From: Paludibacter sp.
Lineage (GTDB): Bacteria; Bacteroidota; Bacteroidia; Bacteroidales; Paludibacteraceae
Direction of reading: 5' to 3'
DNA length: 39,086 nucleotides
NCBI GenBank assembly: GCA_010365115.1
Contig: JAAFGX010000034.1
Coordinates: forward strand, 1-39,086
Both the position numbers and the translations under genes were made by a program. Positions 1 through 7,281 of this stretch are shown here, piece by piece. Position 1 is the first letter of the stretch. Every line of letters starts with the position of its first letter. A model generated the notes under the pieces. That model searched no databases and was not told where the DNA came from. It saw only the letters and a program-made list of their open reading frames with translations.

Positions 1-413
1 ATTGATTTTTAATCATTTCCGATACGAGTATTAATGGACATGTTGAATATTGTCCTTATTTAATCGCTTGTATTCAGAAAAAACAATGTTAATTTATCAT
101 ATAAATTAGATAATTTTTGGGCTGTTTATTTCACAAACTAAAGGAACAAAGTCTATGCGCTCTAAGCGCCTATACCAAATTTATTAAATAAGTAACTGAA
201 AGCATTTAATGATATGTTTTGAAATTTCGAGGAAAAAGCGACTTCCCAGTCGCTTGAATAGTTATCAAGCGACTGGGAAGTCACTTGTCCCCCTTAAAAA
301 CAACATCAAAAAACATATTAATAATTATTGTTGATTACTTAATACTGTATTATTTAAATAACTAAATTATTATCAACATTTCAACTGCTTATAATCTCTA
401 CTTTAAGAACAGC
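1..413. other. Spacer at left edge, no gene seen
   Basis: No convincing coding frame is open here; frames entering from the left edge stop within a few codons. The only clear structure is the double hairpin at 236-286, listed separately. The rest is AT-rich sequence without a recognisable RNA gene. Confidence 0.5.
236..286 (-). terminator. Double hairpin, probable terminator of the DsbA-like gene
   Basis: Arms at 236-257 and 265-286 are 22 bp inverted repeats with one mismatch and a 7-nt loop. Each arm is itself a small palindrome (AAGCGACT / AGTCGCTT around TCCC). On the minus strand the hairpin is followed by a short T run (CGCTTTTTCC), and it lies about 130 bp past the stop of the minus-strand gene at 414. 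A terminator role is inferred; the doubled dyad could also be an insertion-type palindrome. Confidence 0.55.
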
Positions 414-1112
414 TTAGTTCTTCAGTAATTTCCAGGGTTGATGTAGCTTTTTTCCACTATACTGAGCATATGCTTTTTCAAGTGTCTCTAAAAAAACTTT
501 GCTGTCCTGAGCTCCTGAAACTGACAATTTATTATCGAACAGAAAAAACGGTACGCCTCTGACTCCTATTTGCCGCGCTTCGTATAGATCCTTTCGTACA
601 TCATCGGCATACATATCACTTTCTAACGCGGTTTTCAGCTCATCAGCATCCAATCCTATTTCAACCCCCAACTGAATAAGTGTGGGAATATCGTCAACGT
701 TTTTTCCATCGCTGAAATAAGCTTTAAATAATCTTTCTTCGGCCTCATCCTGTAAACCGTGTTGTTTTGCCAAATGCGAAAACCGGTGGGCATTAAATGA
801 GTTAGCCGGAATGGCGGTATCAAAGTTGTAAACCAATCCATACTGTTTGGCTGAATTTGTTACCCTATCATTGTATTCTTTCGCTTCTTCAATGCTTATT
901 TCCATAAGATCTGCCAATAGCTGATGAATACTTTTGTCAGGTGCTGTTATCATATCGGGTGAAAGCTGAAAACTCTTCCAGACGATCTCTACATCAGCTG
1001 CTTCGTTGAATTGAGATAAGGCTGTTTCAAATTTGCGTTTACCCATATAGCAGTACGGGCACATGACATCACTCCATATTTCAACTTTCATTTTATTTTT
1101 AGTTGTCTCCAT
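414..1112 (-). CDS. DsbA family oxidoreductase (FrnE-like)
   Basis: A 232-residue protein of the DsbA/2-hydroxychromene-2-carboxylate isomerase superfamily, FrnE-like branch. The N-terminal strand is followed by a CPYC redox motif (C18, C21), then the helical insertion and a C-terminal thioredoxin half with the cis-Pro segment GVRGVPFF near residues 184-191. There is no signal peptide, so it should act in the cytoplasm as a dithiol-disulfide oxidoreductase; the substrate cannot be read from sequence. Two in-frame ATGs are possible, at 1112 and 1091; the second gives the N-terminus MKVEIWSD usual for the family. It is read alone, with a probable terminator at 236-286. Confidence 0.9.
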   Translation of the reverse strand: METTKNKMKVEIWSDVMCPYCYMGKRKFETALSQFNEAADVEIVWKSFQLSPDMITAPDKSIHQLLADLMEISIEEAKEYNDRVTNSAKQYGLVYNFDTAIPANSFNAHRFSHLAKQHGLQDEAEERLFKAYFSDGKNVDDIPTLIQLGVEIGLDADELKTALESDMYADDVRKDLYEARQIGVRGVPFFLFDNKLSVSGAQDSKVFLETLEKAYAQYSGKKLHQPWKLLKN

Positions 1113-1217
1113 ATTATTTTAATTTAGTTGTTTTTATTCGGGTTGTTAATAAGTTCCGAATCATCTACCATTTAAACAAATTCGGAATTGGAAAGTTTTT
1201 CCAAAGGTACTTCCGTT

Positions 1218-1306
1218 GCTTCCGCACGATTGTATCGTGTGGTTTATAAAAGTATCTTTAATATCTAAAATATGTAACCTCCCACAAGATATAATCGCGC
1301 GGAAGC
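1218..1306. repeat. Imperfect inverted repeat pair (25-bp arms)
   Basis: Arms at 1218-1242 and 1282-1306 are reverse complements over 25 bp with three mismatches, separated by 39 AT-rich bases. The core CACGATTGTATCGTG is itself palindromic. The pair lies between the NIPSNAP stop and the DsbA-like gene start, both on the minus strand. It may be a terminator-like hairpin or a small non-autonomous mobile repeat; there is no T run directly after either arm. Confidence 0.6.
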
Positions 1307-1314
1307 CTTGGGAA

Positions 1315-2097
1315 TTAAATATCTGAGTAATCCGTAGGGTGCATTAAATATTTATCTGAATGCGAAACGATGTGTTTGTATTTCTCCAATCCTGAGAGTT
1401 TTTTCCAATCGGGGTGATTACGGAAAGCATCCCAATGTTCGTCGTGCGATTTCATATCTGAAAATGTGGTTAGATACATTAAATTTGGCATTGCACTTCC
1501 TGAAATTACTTCAGCATAGAATACTTCCTGAAAATTGAGTTTATGAAATATTGCTACTTCGCCTCCTTCATTGAACATTTCTACTTTTTTACGCCACATT
1601 TTCTCGGTAGGTCCCTCGTAGCTTCGTAATTCGTAAATTTGTTCTCCTGCTGGAGTTGTATGGTTTGGAATTCCATATTTTGGCATTTCGGCAAATGCTT
1701 TTAATAATATAGATTCTATTCTTTCGTAGGGAGGAGTTTCCCAGGATGCATTAATGTATGCGGTTCCGTTTAATTGATATTGGCTGTCTTTTACCAGTTT
1801 AGCTTCTATTTTTTCAATTTGATTTAATTTTTCCAAAGGAATAAATACAAAAATCTTTGTTCCGGCTGCCTTATCATCGGCAATAGGTTTAAAAACTCCA
1901 ACTTTTTTTATTCCGGCTTTATGCAGTGCAGGCAAGTACGCATCTTTCAAATATTTGTCAACACTTGCTTCCTGAGCTTTATCCTTAATTGTGTATACTT
2001 TAATTTGATAATAATCGCGTGCAGAAAGAGTGGAACTCAGCGTGAATATTAAAATGTAAAGAACTAAAATTCCGGCAAATGTTTTTTTTGATTTCAT
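1315..2097 (-). CDS. NIPSNAP family protein, exported
   Basis: A 260-residue protein with a signal peptide (basic KSKK, hydrophobic core, probable cleavage near LSA at residues 24-26). Two NIPSNAP/dimeric alpha-beta barrel modules follow: about 29-130 (begins YYQIKVYTIKDKAQ) and about 150-255 (begins QIYELRSYEGP, with the motif HDEHWDAFRNHPDWKKL). Bacterial NIPSNAP proteins are mostly uncharacterised; the dimeric ferredoxin-like fold suggests small-molecule binding, but no catalytic residue can be named. It is expected in the periplasm. The next gene on the same strand begins about 200 bp downstream beyond an inverted repeat, so co-transcription is uncertain. Confidence 0.85.
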   Translation of the reverse strand: MKSKKTFAGILVLYILIFTLSSTLSARDYYQIKVYTIKDKAQEASVDKYLKDAYLPALHKAGIKKVGVFKPIADDKAAGTKIFVFIPLEKLNQIEKIEAKLVKDSQYQLNGTAYINASWETPPYERIESILLKAFAEMPKYGIPNHTTPAGEQIYELRSYEGPTEKMWRKKVEMFNEGGEVAIFHKLNFQEVFYAEVISGSAMPNLMYLTTFSDMKSHDEHWDAFRNHPDWKKLSGLEKYKHIVSHSDKYLMHPTDYSDI

Positions 2098-2224
2098 AAT
2101 GAATTGATTTTGATTTTTATTAGTTTAAAATAAGGGTTACGAGAATATATTTACAGGTTACGAGTCTTGTTCTCTTAAAGTTATTAGAAAAAATAAATCA
2201 ATAATTAATAATCAATTATCTAAT

Positions 2225-2377
2225 TTACGCCACCCCGGCATTCTCATTCACCCGTTCAATCAGTTGAATAATCCGGAATGAAATAGTCTCATCAAACACT
2301 CCCATGATTCCACTGGAATTGATTTCAGTAAATGGAGGCTCAAATAATACCAAATGAATTTTTATTTCAGCCCAAAG
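2225..2377 (-). pseudogene. C-terminal fragment of an unidentified protein
   Basis: A 50-codon minus-strand frame ends at 2225 with coding-like residues (...EINSSGIMGVFDETISF then RIIQLIERVNENAGVA). It has no start codon and is cut on its 5' side by a stop immediately at the CCAAAGT/ACTTTGG palindrome. The amphipathic C-terminus looks like a genuine protein end rather than noise, but I do not recognise the family. The parent gene was probably disrupted by the repeat-rich segment beside it. Confidence 0.35.
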
Positions 2378-2397
2378 TCAACTTTGGTATAATGCCG

Positions 2398-2457
2398 ATC
2401 GAGTATTTCGAGATTTCACTTGCGGAAGGCATATCGGAGATCCCGTCACACGGGAGA
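2398..2457. repeat. Dispersed palindromic repeat, copy 1
   Basis: GAGTATTTCGAGAT (2401-2414) is followed by the perfect hairpin TCCCGT-CAC-ACGGGA (2441-2455). Related copies, in which GGAGTATTTCGACATCCCG or a close variant adjoins a CCCG/CGGG hairpin, occur at 3658-3690 (opposite orientation) and 26673-26701. Confidence 0.5.
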
Positions 2458-2834
2458 AATAAACAGTACAATCCCGTTACACGAAATGTTCCATTAGACG
2501 CACTTGCCTGCGGCAGGCAGGGTCGACATTGGACTGAATTATTTCTGCAATCGTTATAAATTAGCATTTAAAGCTACTAATATCTCGGGTCTCCGACTTA
2601 TAAATCTGTTTACTCTTCAGATGAAGAGCCGCGAGATATTTGTAGCATTCTTATGCCAGAAAAATACTAAAATTATTTGGGTGGATTTCATTCATAGCTT
2701 AATACATTATTACCTTTTCACAAAAATACACATTATACTTAACGATACAAAGAAAAGAAAAAAAATATAAATGAAGAATAGCTTATTTAATTCTCATAAA
2801 GTGGATTTCATGTAAATATTTTGAATTACTTGCT

Positions 2835-3029
2835 TCATTTTCTTTTTTGGAATTTAGCATTTTCCTTCAAAAATTTATAAATATCCTTGAGGCAATACAT
2901 ATTTATTCCATGCAAGCTGCTTGAATAGAGGTATCCATCTTTACACAACAGGAGGGCAGTGCGTTTGTTGATTTTCAAAAGTTTTATGAATTCATACTCA
3001 GTGATGTCAACTCTATAAAAATAATTCAA
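2835..3029 (-). CDS. Small HTH/excisionase-like hypothetical protein
   Basis: A 64-residue frame. Residues about 10-55 fit a weak winged-helix/HTH_17 (excisionase-like) plan: EYEFIKLLKINKRTALLLCK as helix-turn-helix, DGYLYSSSLHGINMYCLKDI as wing and following helix, and the basic tail KENAKFQKRK. Such proteins occur in mobile elements of Bacteroidota as excisionases or DNA-binding adaptors. It lies in decayed sequence upstream of tRNA-Leu with no partner integrase, so it may be a relic. Family assignment is by pattern only; a non-coding frame is possible. Confidence 0.4.
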   Translation of the reverse strand: MNYFYRVDITEYEFIKLLKINKRTALLLCKDGYLYSSSLHGINMYCLKDIYKFLKENAKFQKRK

Positions 3030-3092
3030 TTTGTATCTTGGTCTTGTCGATTTACCAAAAGATTACTTCTTTGTTTTGTTAGCTCCTAAGGC

Positions 3093-3196
3093 TTATAACT
3101 CTCCAATTGTTTGGATTTGACCGGTGGTCATGAATTCGCAGAGGAAACGAACGATGTTGCTTTTGTGGCACTTACTATAATTTAAAAATATTTATT
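3093..3196 (-). pseudogene. Possible decayed C-terminal coding fragment
   Basis: A minus-strand frame of about 34 codons without a start ends at 3093 with KCHKSNIVRFLCEFMTTG followed by QIQTIGEL. Its composition is less AT-biased than the surrounding sequence and it resembles a real protein end. No family is recognised. It adjoins the HTH-like ORF and may be another relic of an integrated element. Confidence 0.25.
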
Positions 3197-3254
3197 TCAA
3201 TAAAAAGTCAATCTGTACCTATGCTGAACCGCTGCTGAGAGTGTGCTGTAGGTA

Positions 3255-3332
3255 ATATAATCCGTATATAATCCGCATATAATCCGCATATAACCCGTAT
3301 TTATTTCGTAATATACAAGATGCGGATTATAT
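3255..3332. repeat. Four 11-bp iteron-like repeats plus inverted copy
   Basis: ATATAATCCGT, ATATAATCCGC, ATATAATCCGC and ATATAACCCGT lie back to back at 3255-3298. An exact reverse complement of the second/third unit (GCGGATTATAT) is at 3322-3332. The 11-bp period places each unit on the same helix face, as in operators or replication iterons. No initiator or regulator gene lies beside it except the small HTH-like ORF. Confidence 0.7.
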
Positions 3333-3383
3333 ACCTTTTATTTACAAGTTAAATATAATTTATTTACTTTTGGTCTCTAGTTT

Positions 3384-3405
3384 AGCTACGAATCAGCTAC
3401 GAATC
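3384..3405. repeat. Tandem duplicated 11-mer
   Basis: AGCTACGAATC is repeated twice without spacing, 19 bp before the heptamer array. No function can be assigned. Confidence 0.7.
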
Positions 3406-3423
3406 AAGATGGGAACAAAAGTA

Positions 3424-3591
3424 CTAAACGCTAAACGCTAAACACTAAACACTAAACGCTAAACACTAAACACTAAACACTAAACGCTAAACACTAAACG
3501 CTAAACACTAAACGCTAAACACTAAACGCTAAACACTAAACGCTAAACGCTAAACACTAAACACTAAACGCTAAACACTAAACGCTAAACA
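3424..3591. repeat. 24-unit heptamer tandem array (CTAAACR)
   Basis: Exactly 24 uninterrupted copies of CTAAACG or CTAAACA (TAGYGTT on the other strand). The only variation is the purine at the seventh position; there are no indels. There are no unique spacers, so it is not CRISPR. It resembles a telomere-type repeat in form, but its internal position on a bacterial contig argues for a VNTR. Smaller heptamer arrays occur elsewhere in the window (26702, 30572, 36700, 37815). Confidence 0.9.
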
Positions 3592-3657
3592 TCCGAAAAC
3601 ACGTGAGTGGAAAAAAAACGTTGAGACAATAAAATTCAGTTTGAAGGGTTTGAAAAG

Positions 3658-3690
3658 TCCCGTCGAATAGTCGGGATGTCGAAATACTCC
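3658..3690. repeat. Dispersed palindromic repeat, copy 2
   Basis: TCCCG (3658-3662) and CGGGA (3672-3676) form a hairpin. The adjoining 3672-3690 is the reverse complement of GGAGTATTTCGACATCCCG, seen with one base deleted at 26673-26690. It interrupts degenerate GTTTGAAGG-type repeats. Confidence 0.6.
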
Positions 3691-3877
3691 ATTTGAGAGG
3701 TTTGAAGGGTTTGAAAGTTTGCGCAAATGCGGGATGTTCGCTTCGCTGCATTTGATGAGTTTGATGTTTGAAATTGGTTATGAAATACTTATAAGTTTAA
3801 AATGAAAGAATTAGCTTATTTGTTTTAAGACAAATATTTGAACTGAAAAATTTCAACCAACAAACTTTATTCAAATG

Positions 3878-3908
3878 TTTGCAAATCCCAAAAAAGAATG
3901 TATCTTTG
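3878..3908 (+). promoter_or_regulatory. Bacteroidota-type promoter of tRNA-Leu
   Basis: TTTG at 3878-3881, a 19-nt spacer, then TATCTTTG at 3901-3908 match the -33 TTTG and -7 TAnnTTTG consensus of Bacteroidota primary sigma factor promoters. The tRNA begins 20 nt downstream. Confidence 0.75.
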
Positions 3909-3928
3909 CACCCGCAATCAAGCAGCAT

Positions 3929-4010
3929 GCGGCTGTGGCGTAATTGGTAGCCGCGCCAGACTTAGGATCTGGTGCCGAGAGGCGTGGGGGTTCGAGTCCC
4001 TTCAGCCGCA
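3929..4010 (+). tRNA. tRNA-Leu (anticodon TAG)
   Basis: An 82-nt cloverleaf. The acceptor stem GCGGCTG pairs with CAGCCGC (4003-4009), with discriminator A at 4010. The anticodon stem CCAGA/TCTGG holds loop CTTAGGA with anticodon TAG (reads CUA, possibly other CUN). The T-arm contains GTTCGAGTC. The long variable arm (TGCCGAGAGGCGT) marks a class II tRNA. CCA is not encoded. It has its own promoter and terminator, and the accessory-looking stretch lies on its 5' side. Confidence 0.95.
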
Positions 4011-4014
4011 CAAA

Positions 4015-4050
4015 AAATCCCGAACATCTAACGATGATCGGGATTTCTTC
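4015..4050 (+). terminator. Terminator of tRNA-Leu
   Basis: AAATCCCGA (4015-4023) pairs perfectly with TCGGGATTT (4038-4046) around a 14-nt loop, followed by T-rich TTCTTC. It sits 5 nt after the tRNA. Confidence 0.8.
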
Positions 4051-4079
4051 TTTTGTACATCACATTCAACAAAATAATG

Positions 4080-4087
4080 TACCTTTG
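4080..4087 (+). promoter_or_regulatory. Possible -7 element for the DUF3467 gene
   Basis: TACCTTTG fits TAnnTTTG. The nearest upstream TTTG (4052-4055) is 24 nt away, longer than usual, so this promoter is only probable. The gene starts 71 nt downstream. Confidence 0.4.
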
Positions 4088-4158
4088 TAAATCAATTATA
4101 ACTTTTTGATTTGAAAATAATAACATTATAACTATAACAAACGAAAATACACCAATCC

Positions 4159-4467
4159 ATGGAAAATCAAGAAAACCAATTAAACATTGAACTGTCACCT
4201 GAAGTGGCTGAAGGAACTTATTCAAATCTGGCAATTATTTCGCATTCAACATCAGAATTTGTAGTTGATTTTATCCGCATTATGCCAGGTACGCCAAAAG
4301 CAAATGTAAAATCACGTATTATTCTTACACCAGAACATGCTAAACGATTACTATTTGCTTTACAGGAAAACATTACAAAATATGAGGCGCAGAACGGTAA
4401 AATTAAAATTGCCGATAATGGTTTTGTACCTCCTGTGCCGATGGCATTCGGTGGGGGAGATGCTTAA
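4159..4467 (+). CDS. DUF3467 domain-containing protein
   Basis: A 102-residue cytoplasmic protein that matches the small DUF3467 family over its length: an N-terminal acidic linker, ELSPEVAEGTYSNLAIISHS, EFVVDFIRIMPG, and the helix ILTPEHAKRLLFALQENI. The molecular role of the family is unknown to me. It is single-copy-like and short, with no cysteine and no membrane segment. It is expressed alone, with a possible promoter at 4080 and a terminator at 4648. The ATG at 4159 is the only sensible start. Confidence 0.85.
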   Translation: MENQENQLNIELSPEVAEGTYSNLAIISHSTSEFVVDFIRIMPGTPKANVKSRIILTPEHAKRLLFALQENITKYEAQNGKIKIADNGFVPPVPMAFGGGDA

Positions 4468-4821
4468 TAGAGATTATTCAATCAAATGGCTGGAATTGGT
4501 AAGCATTTCATTTAGTGTTGTAATCTTTAATTATCGGAATTATTAGATAAATACGATTGGGAAGAAAATTGAAACTGTTTAACAAACACAAGCCAATGGA
4601 AGAAAGAAAAATTAAAGAGTGAAAATATAAAAGTAGATTATATTTAAGAAAAAGACCGGATTTTAATCCGGTCTTTTTCTTTTTTGAATTTATGCGAACA
4701 CTATCTAAATGCAGAAAATACAAGTAATTGGCAGAATATAAAGTCTCATTTTGTTAAGTCAGTATGTGTTTGATTGCCAGTTTTATATTTAATTATTAAT
4801 TGTGCATTATTAATTTCTCAT
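4468..4821. other. Spacer with bidirectional terminator
   Basis: A 354-bp spacer between convergent genes. Apart from the hairpin at 4648-4680 I see no coding frame or RNA. AT-rich AATTATTAATT-type sequence lies at 4790-4815. Confidence 0.5.
4648..4680. terminator. Bidirectional terminator between convergent genes
   Basis: AAAAAGACCGGATT pairs with AATCCGGTCTTTTT around a TTA-type loop, with A and T runs on both sides so it can act on either strand. It lies between the DUF3467 gene (plus) and the peroxiredoxin gene (minus). Confidence 0.85.
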
Positions 4822-5589
4822 TTATTTCTCATTATACTTTTTGTACCATAAAAACCATGCTGGATTATGATATTCATCCTTTGAAGCAGTAGGATTATTA
4901 TCATCAATTTTAGGTGGATTGTGTAATAACACATCATTACCAACTTTCCAATTTACAGGTGTCATTACGTTATCTTTTGCTGTAGTTTGAAGTGCGCTAA
5001 GAACTCTAAGCAATTCGTCAGAACTTCTTCCCACATTCATTGGATAAAAATACAGGGCTTGAATAATATTGTCCGGATCAATAATAAAAACGCCTCGAAC
5101 ACTTTTAGTAGATTTACTTTTAGCATTTAGCATACCATATTCTTTTGAAATGGCAATGTTTTCATCATCCACAATAGGAAATTTTATTTTAATCTTTTTA
5201 TTATCTGTAAGTGTTAGATTTTCCATTGCTTTTTTCCATTGCATATGTACATCGATTGGATCGGCAGATACAACTACCAATTTAACTCCAAGTTTATCAA
5301 ACTCATCTTGTAATTTTGCGAGTTCCATAATTTCAGTAGAACATACTGGTGTAAAATCCTGAGGGTGACTGAACAAAAGTTTCCATTTACGTCCATAATC
5401 AGAAGGGAAATTGATAGTTCCATTGGTTGACTCGGCAGTAAATGTAGGTGCGCTTTCCCCAATTAAGGGAATTCTAAAATCATTTGTGGAATTGGCTTTT
5501 TCTGGTTTGGTAGAAAGTGTGCTGCTCTGAGACCAAACTTGTGAACTTGAAAAGAAAACCACAGCTAATAATAATAAAGTCTTTTTCAT
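4822..5589 (-). CDS. Exported 1-Cys peroxiredoxin (Prx6/AhpC-TSA type)
   Basis: A 255-residue protein. Residues 1-20 form a signal peptide (KKTLLLLAVVFFSSSQVWS). The thioredoxin-fold peroxidase domain follows, with the catalytic PxxxTxxC motif as HPQDFTPVCSTE and peroxidatic Cys at 83. The C-terminal extension (residues about 190-255, MTPVNWKVGNDVLL...) is of the Prx6 type. C83 is the only cysteine, so there is no resolving Cys; reduction must come from an external thiol. It should reduce H2O2 or organic peroxides in the periplasm. Bacterial Prx6 relatives are usually cytoplasmic, so the signal peptide is notable. It is transcribed alone. Confidence 0.9.
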   Translation of the reverse strand: MKKTLLLLAVVFFSSSQVWSQSSTLSTKPEKANSTNDFRIPLIGESAPTFTAESTNGTINFPSDYGRKWKLLFSHPQDFTPVCSTEIMELAKLQDEFDKLGVKLVVVSADPIDVHMQWKKAMENLTLTDNKKIKIKFPIVDDENIAISKEYGMLNAKSKSTKSVRGVFIIDPDNIIQALYFYPMNVGRSSDELLRVLSALQTTAKDNVMTPVNWKVGNDVLLHNPPKIDDNNPTASKDEYHNPAWFLWYKKYNEK

Positions 5590-5915
5590 TTTAATTAAAA
5601 AATTAAATTAATACTAGAGAATTGAGAGAAAAATTTGATACACATGAAAACCAATAAACAATGCTTTATTCAGTAAGGTTTCTCACTATTGGATAAATTG
5701 TGCAATATTATATTAATCTCAAAATCTATTAAACTGGTTAAAATTCAGAACTTAAACCCATTACGCATATACTTAACATACGGTAACTTAACTGTAAATT
5801 CAATCAACTATTTCTCAAATGGATACAAAAAAAAGAGACAAACACACTGTTCGTCTCTTTTGAAATATTAAGTAGATAATAATTAGTTTTTTTGATAAAT
5901 ATTTGCATGTAAAAT
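5590..5915. other. Spacer upstream of peroxiredoxin, downstream of uracil permease
   Basis: A 326-bp AT-rich spacer. It contains the uracil permease terminator (5831-5861) and must carry the peroxiredoxin promoter on the minus strand, but I cannot pick a clear TAnnTTTG there. No gene is seen. Confidence 0.45.
5831..5861 (-). terminator. Terminator of the uracil permease gene
   Basis: AAAAGAGACAAAC (5831-5843) pairs with GTTCGTCTCTTTT (5849-5861) with one mismatch and a 5-nt loop. Read on the minus strand it ends in a run of eight or more T. It lies 55 bp past the permease stop. Confidence 0.75.
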
Positions 5916-7205
5916 TTAAACCTCTTTACTCATTAGTCCTAATTTTGTAAAAATCCAAAAAATCAACGAAAGTACAACTCCAATAATAGCAGCAAAGGCC
6001 ATCCCTTTTAATTGAACAGTTCCGATACTTATAGCTGCACCGCTTACTCCAACCACAAAAGTAACAGCACCCAAAACCATGTTGCTGTTTTTGCTAAAAT
6101 CTACTTTTTGCTCCACAAACATGCGGAAGCCCTGAACTGCTATCACACCATATAATAGCATCGTTATACCCCCCATTACTGCAGGAGGGATAGTTGAAAT
6201 GGCAGCTGATACCTTTCCGATGAACGAAAATGCAATGGCGAAAATAGCAGCCCCACGAATTACCCAGACTGAATAAACCCGGGTGATTGCCATTACACCA
6301 ATGTTTTCGCCGTACGTTGTGTTTGGCGGTGAACCGGCAAAACCGGAGAGGATGTTACTAATACCGTCGCCAAGTAACGAGCGGTGTAACCCGGGTTCTT
6401 TCATTAAATCCGTTTCAGTAATTTTTCCGGTGACAATTAAATGGCTGATATGCTCTGCTAACACTACGATACATGCTGGAGCAATTATGATAATGGCATT
6501 AAAGTCCAATACAGGAGCCTGAAAATGAGGGAGTGCAAACCAAGCTGCATTACCAATTAATGTTGTATCAACCATTCCCATTGCCAATGCTAATAAATAC
6601 CCCGAAATTGTTGCAATTAGAATAGGTAAAACTTGTAAAAAACCCTTGAATAGTACAGAACCGATTATGCCGATGCACAATGTGAACATTGAAACAAACA
6701 TTACATCCTGTGAAATTACAAACGGTTGTACTACTTGTCCAACGGCTGTAGGCCAGGGAGCAAGCCCCGCTTGTTGTGCTGCAACGGGTGCAAGTTCAAG
6801 ACCGATAATGGCCACTACTGCACCCATTACTGCCGGTGGCATTACCACATCAATCCAACCTATTCCCCATTTTTTCACCACAAAAGAAATAAGCACGAAA
6901 AATAATCCGAAAAAGATAAAACCCGATTGAGCATGAGTAAATCCACCAGAAGTAGATATGATTAGCATTACCGGAGCAATAAATGCAAAACTGGATCCTA
7001 AATAAGCAGGAATACCACCTTTGGTCACCCACGAATATATTAAAGTACCAACACCATTCATCAATAATGCAATTGCCGGATCGACACCAAGTAATATGGG
7101 AACCAGTATTGTAGCACCAAACATAGCTGTAAGGTGCTGGAAACTAAGTGGTAAGCTTTCTAAAAAAGGTAATCTCTCATGAATGCCAATGGTACGTCTT
7201 GCCAT
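5916..7205 (-). CDS. uraA: Uracil/xanthine permease (NCS2 family)
   Basis: A 429-residue inner-membrane nucleobase:cation symporter of the NCS2 family. About 14 hydrophobic segments fill the chain. Family landmarks are SLQHL-like LSFQHLTAMFGATILVP (residues about 20-36), the half-helix segment SSFAFIAP (about 71-78), VVLAEHISH (substrate-site Glu, about 250) and the signature GSPPNTTYGENIG (about 290-302). These fit uracil uptake, although xanthine/uric acid transporters share the fold. It is 76 bp downstream of the metallophosphatase gene on the same strand and may be co-transcribed with it. Its terminator is at 5831-5861. Confidence 0.92.
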   Translation of the reverse strand: MARRTIGIHERLPFLESLPLSFQHLTAMFGATILVPILLGVDPAIALLMNGVGTLIYSWVTKGGIPAYLGSSFAFIAPVMLIISTSGGFTHAQSGFIFFGLFFVLISFVVKKWGIGWIDVVMPPAVMGAVVAIIGLELAPVAAQQAGLAPWPTAVGQVVQPFVISQDVMFVSMFTLCIGIIGSVLFKGFLQVLPILIATISGYLLALAMGMVDTTLIGNAAWFALPHFQAPVLDFNAIIIIAPACIVVLAEHISHLIVTGKITETDLMKEPGLHRSLLGDGISNILSGFAGSPPNTTYGENIGVMAITRVYSVWVIRGAAIFAIAFSFIGKVSAAISTIPPAVMGGITMLLYGVIAVQGFRMFVEQKVDFSKNSNMVLGAVTFVVGVSGAAISIGTVQLKGMAFAAIIGVVLSLIFWIFTKLGLMSKEV

Positions 7206-7281
7206 AATTCTACGTTTTAAAATAAATGATTAATGTTTATACAATAGTTATTTCATGTAATGATGATTCTCAATTCAACAT

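Larger units (their letters stand above)
2098..2834. other. Accessory-looking spacer with decayed sequence
   Basis: This 737-bp stretch has no intact gene. It holds two nearby GGTTACGAG copies, a truncated minus-strand coding end (2225-2377), and a run of palindromes: CCAAAGT/ACTTTGG at 2372-2387, TCCCGT/ACGGGA at 2441-2455, and TGCCTGC/GCAGGCA near 2505. Short open frames across it look like chance openings. Confidence 0.5.
3030..3928. other. Gene-free accessory spacer full of repeats
   Basis: About 900 bp without an intact gene. In order it contains a possible decayed C-terminus (3093-3196), four 11-bp direct repeats plus an inverted copy (3255-3332), a duplicated 11-mer AGCTACGAATC (3384-3405), a 24-unit heptamer array (3424-3591), GTTTGAAGG-like degenerate repeats around 3640-3780 interrupted by a palindrome, and the tRNA-Leu promoter. 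Confidence 0.6.

Noticed and set aside
2332..2770. Overlapping small ORFs (75, 66, 88 codons)
   Set aside because: They run through palindromes and repeats on both strands and show no coherent protein pattern.
3424..3591. CRISPR array
   Set aside because: Units are 7 bp and abut directly; there are no unique spacers and no cas genes.
3424..3591. Telomere of a linear replicon
   Set aside because: The array is internal, flanked by normal chromosomal genes on both sides, with no hairpin end or replication gene.
2098..3928. Attachment-site duplication of the tRNA-Leu 3' end
   Set aside because: I looked for a repeat of GGTTCGAGTCCC or the acceptor end in the region and saw none, so no att site is claimed.
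5689..5871. 60-codon plus-strand ORF in the peroxiredoxin-permease spacer
   Set aside because: It runs across the permease terminator hairpin and has no protein-like features.
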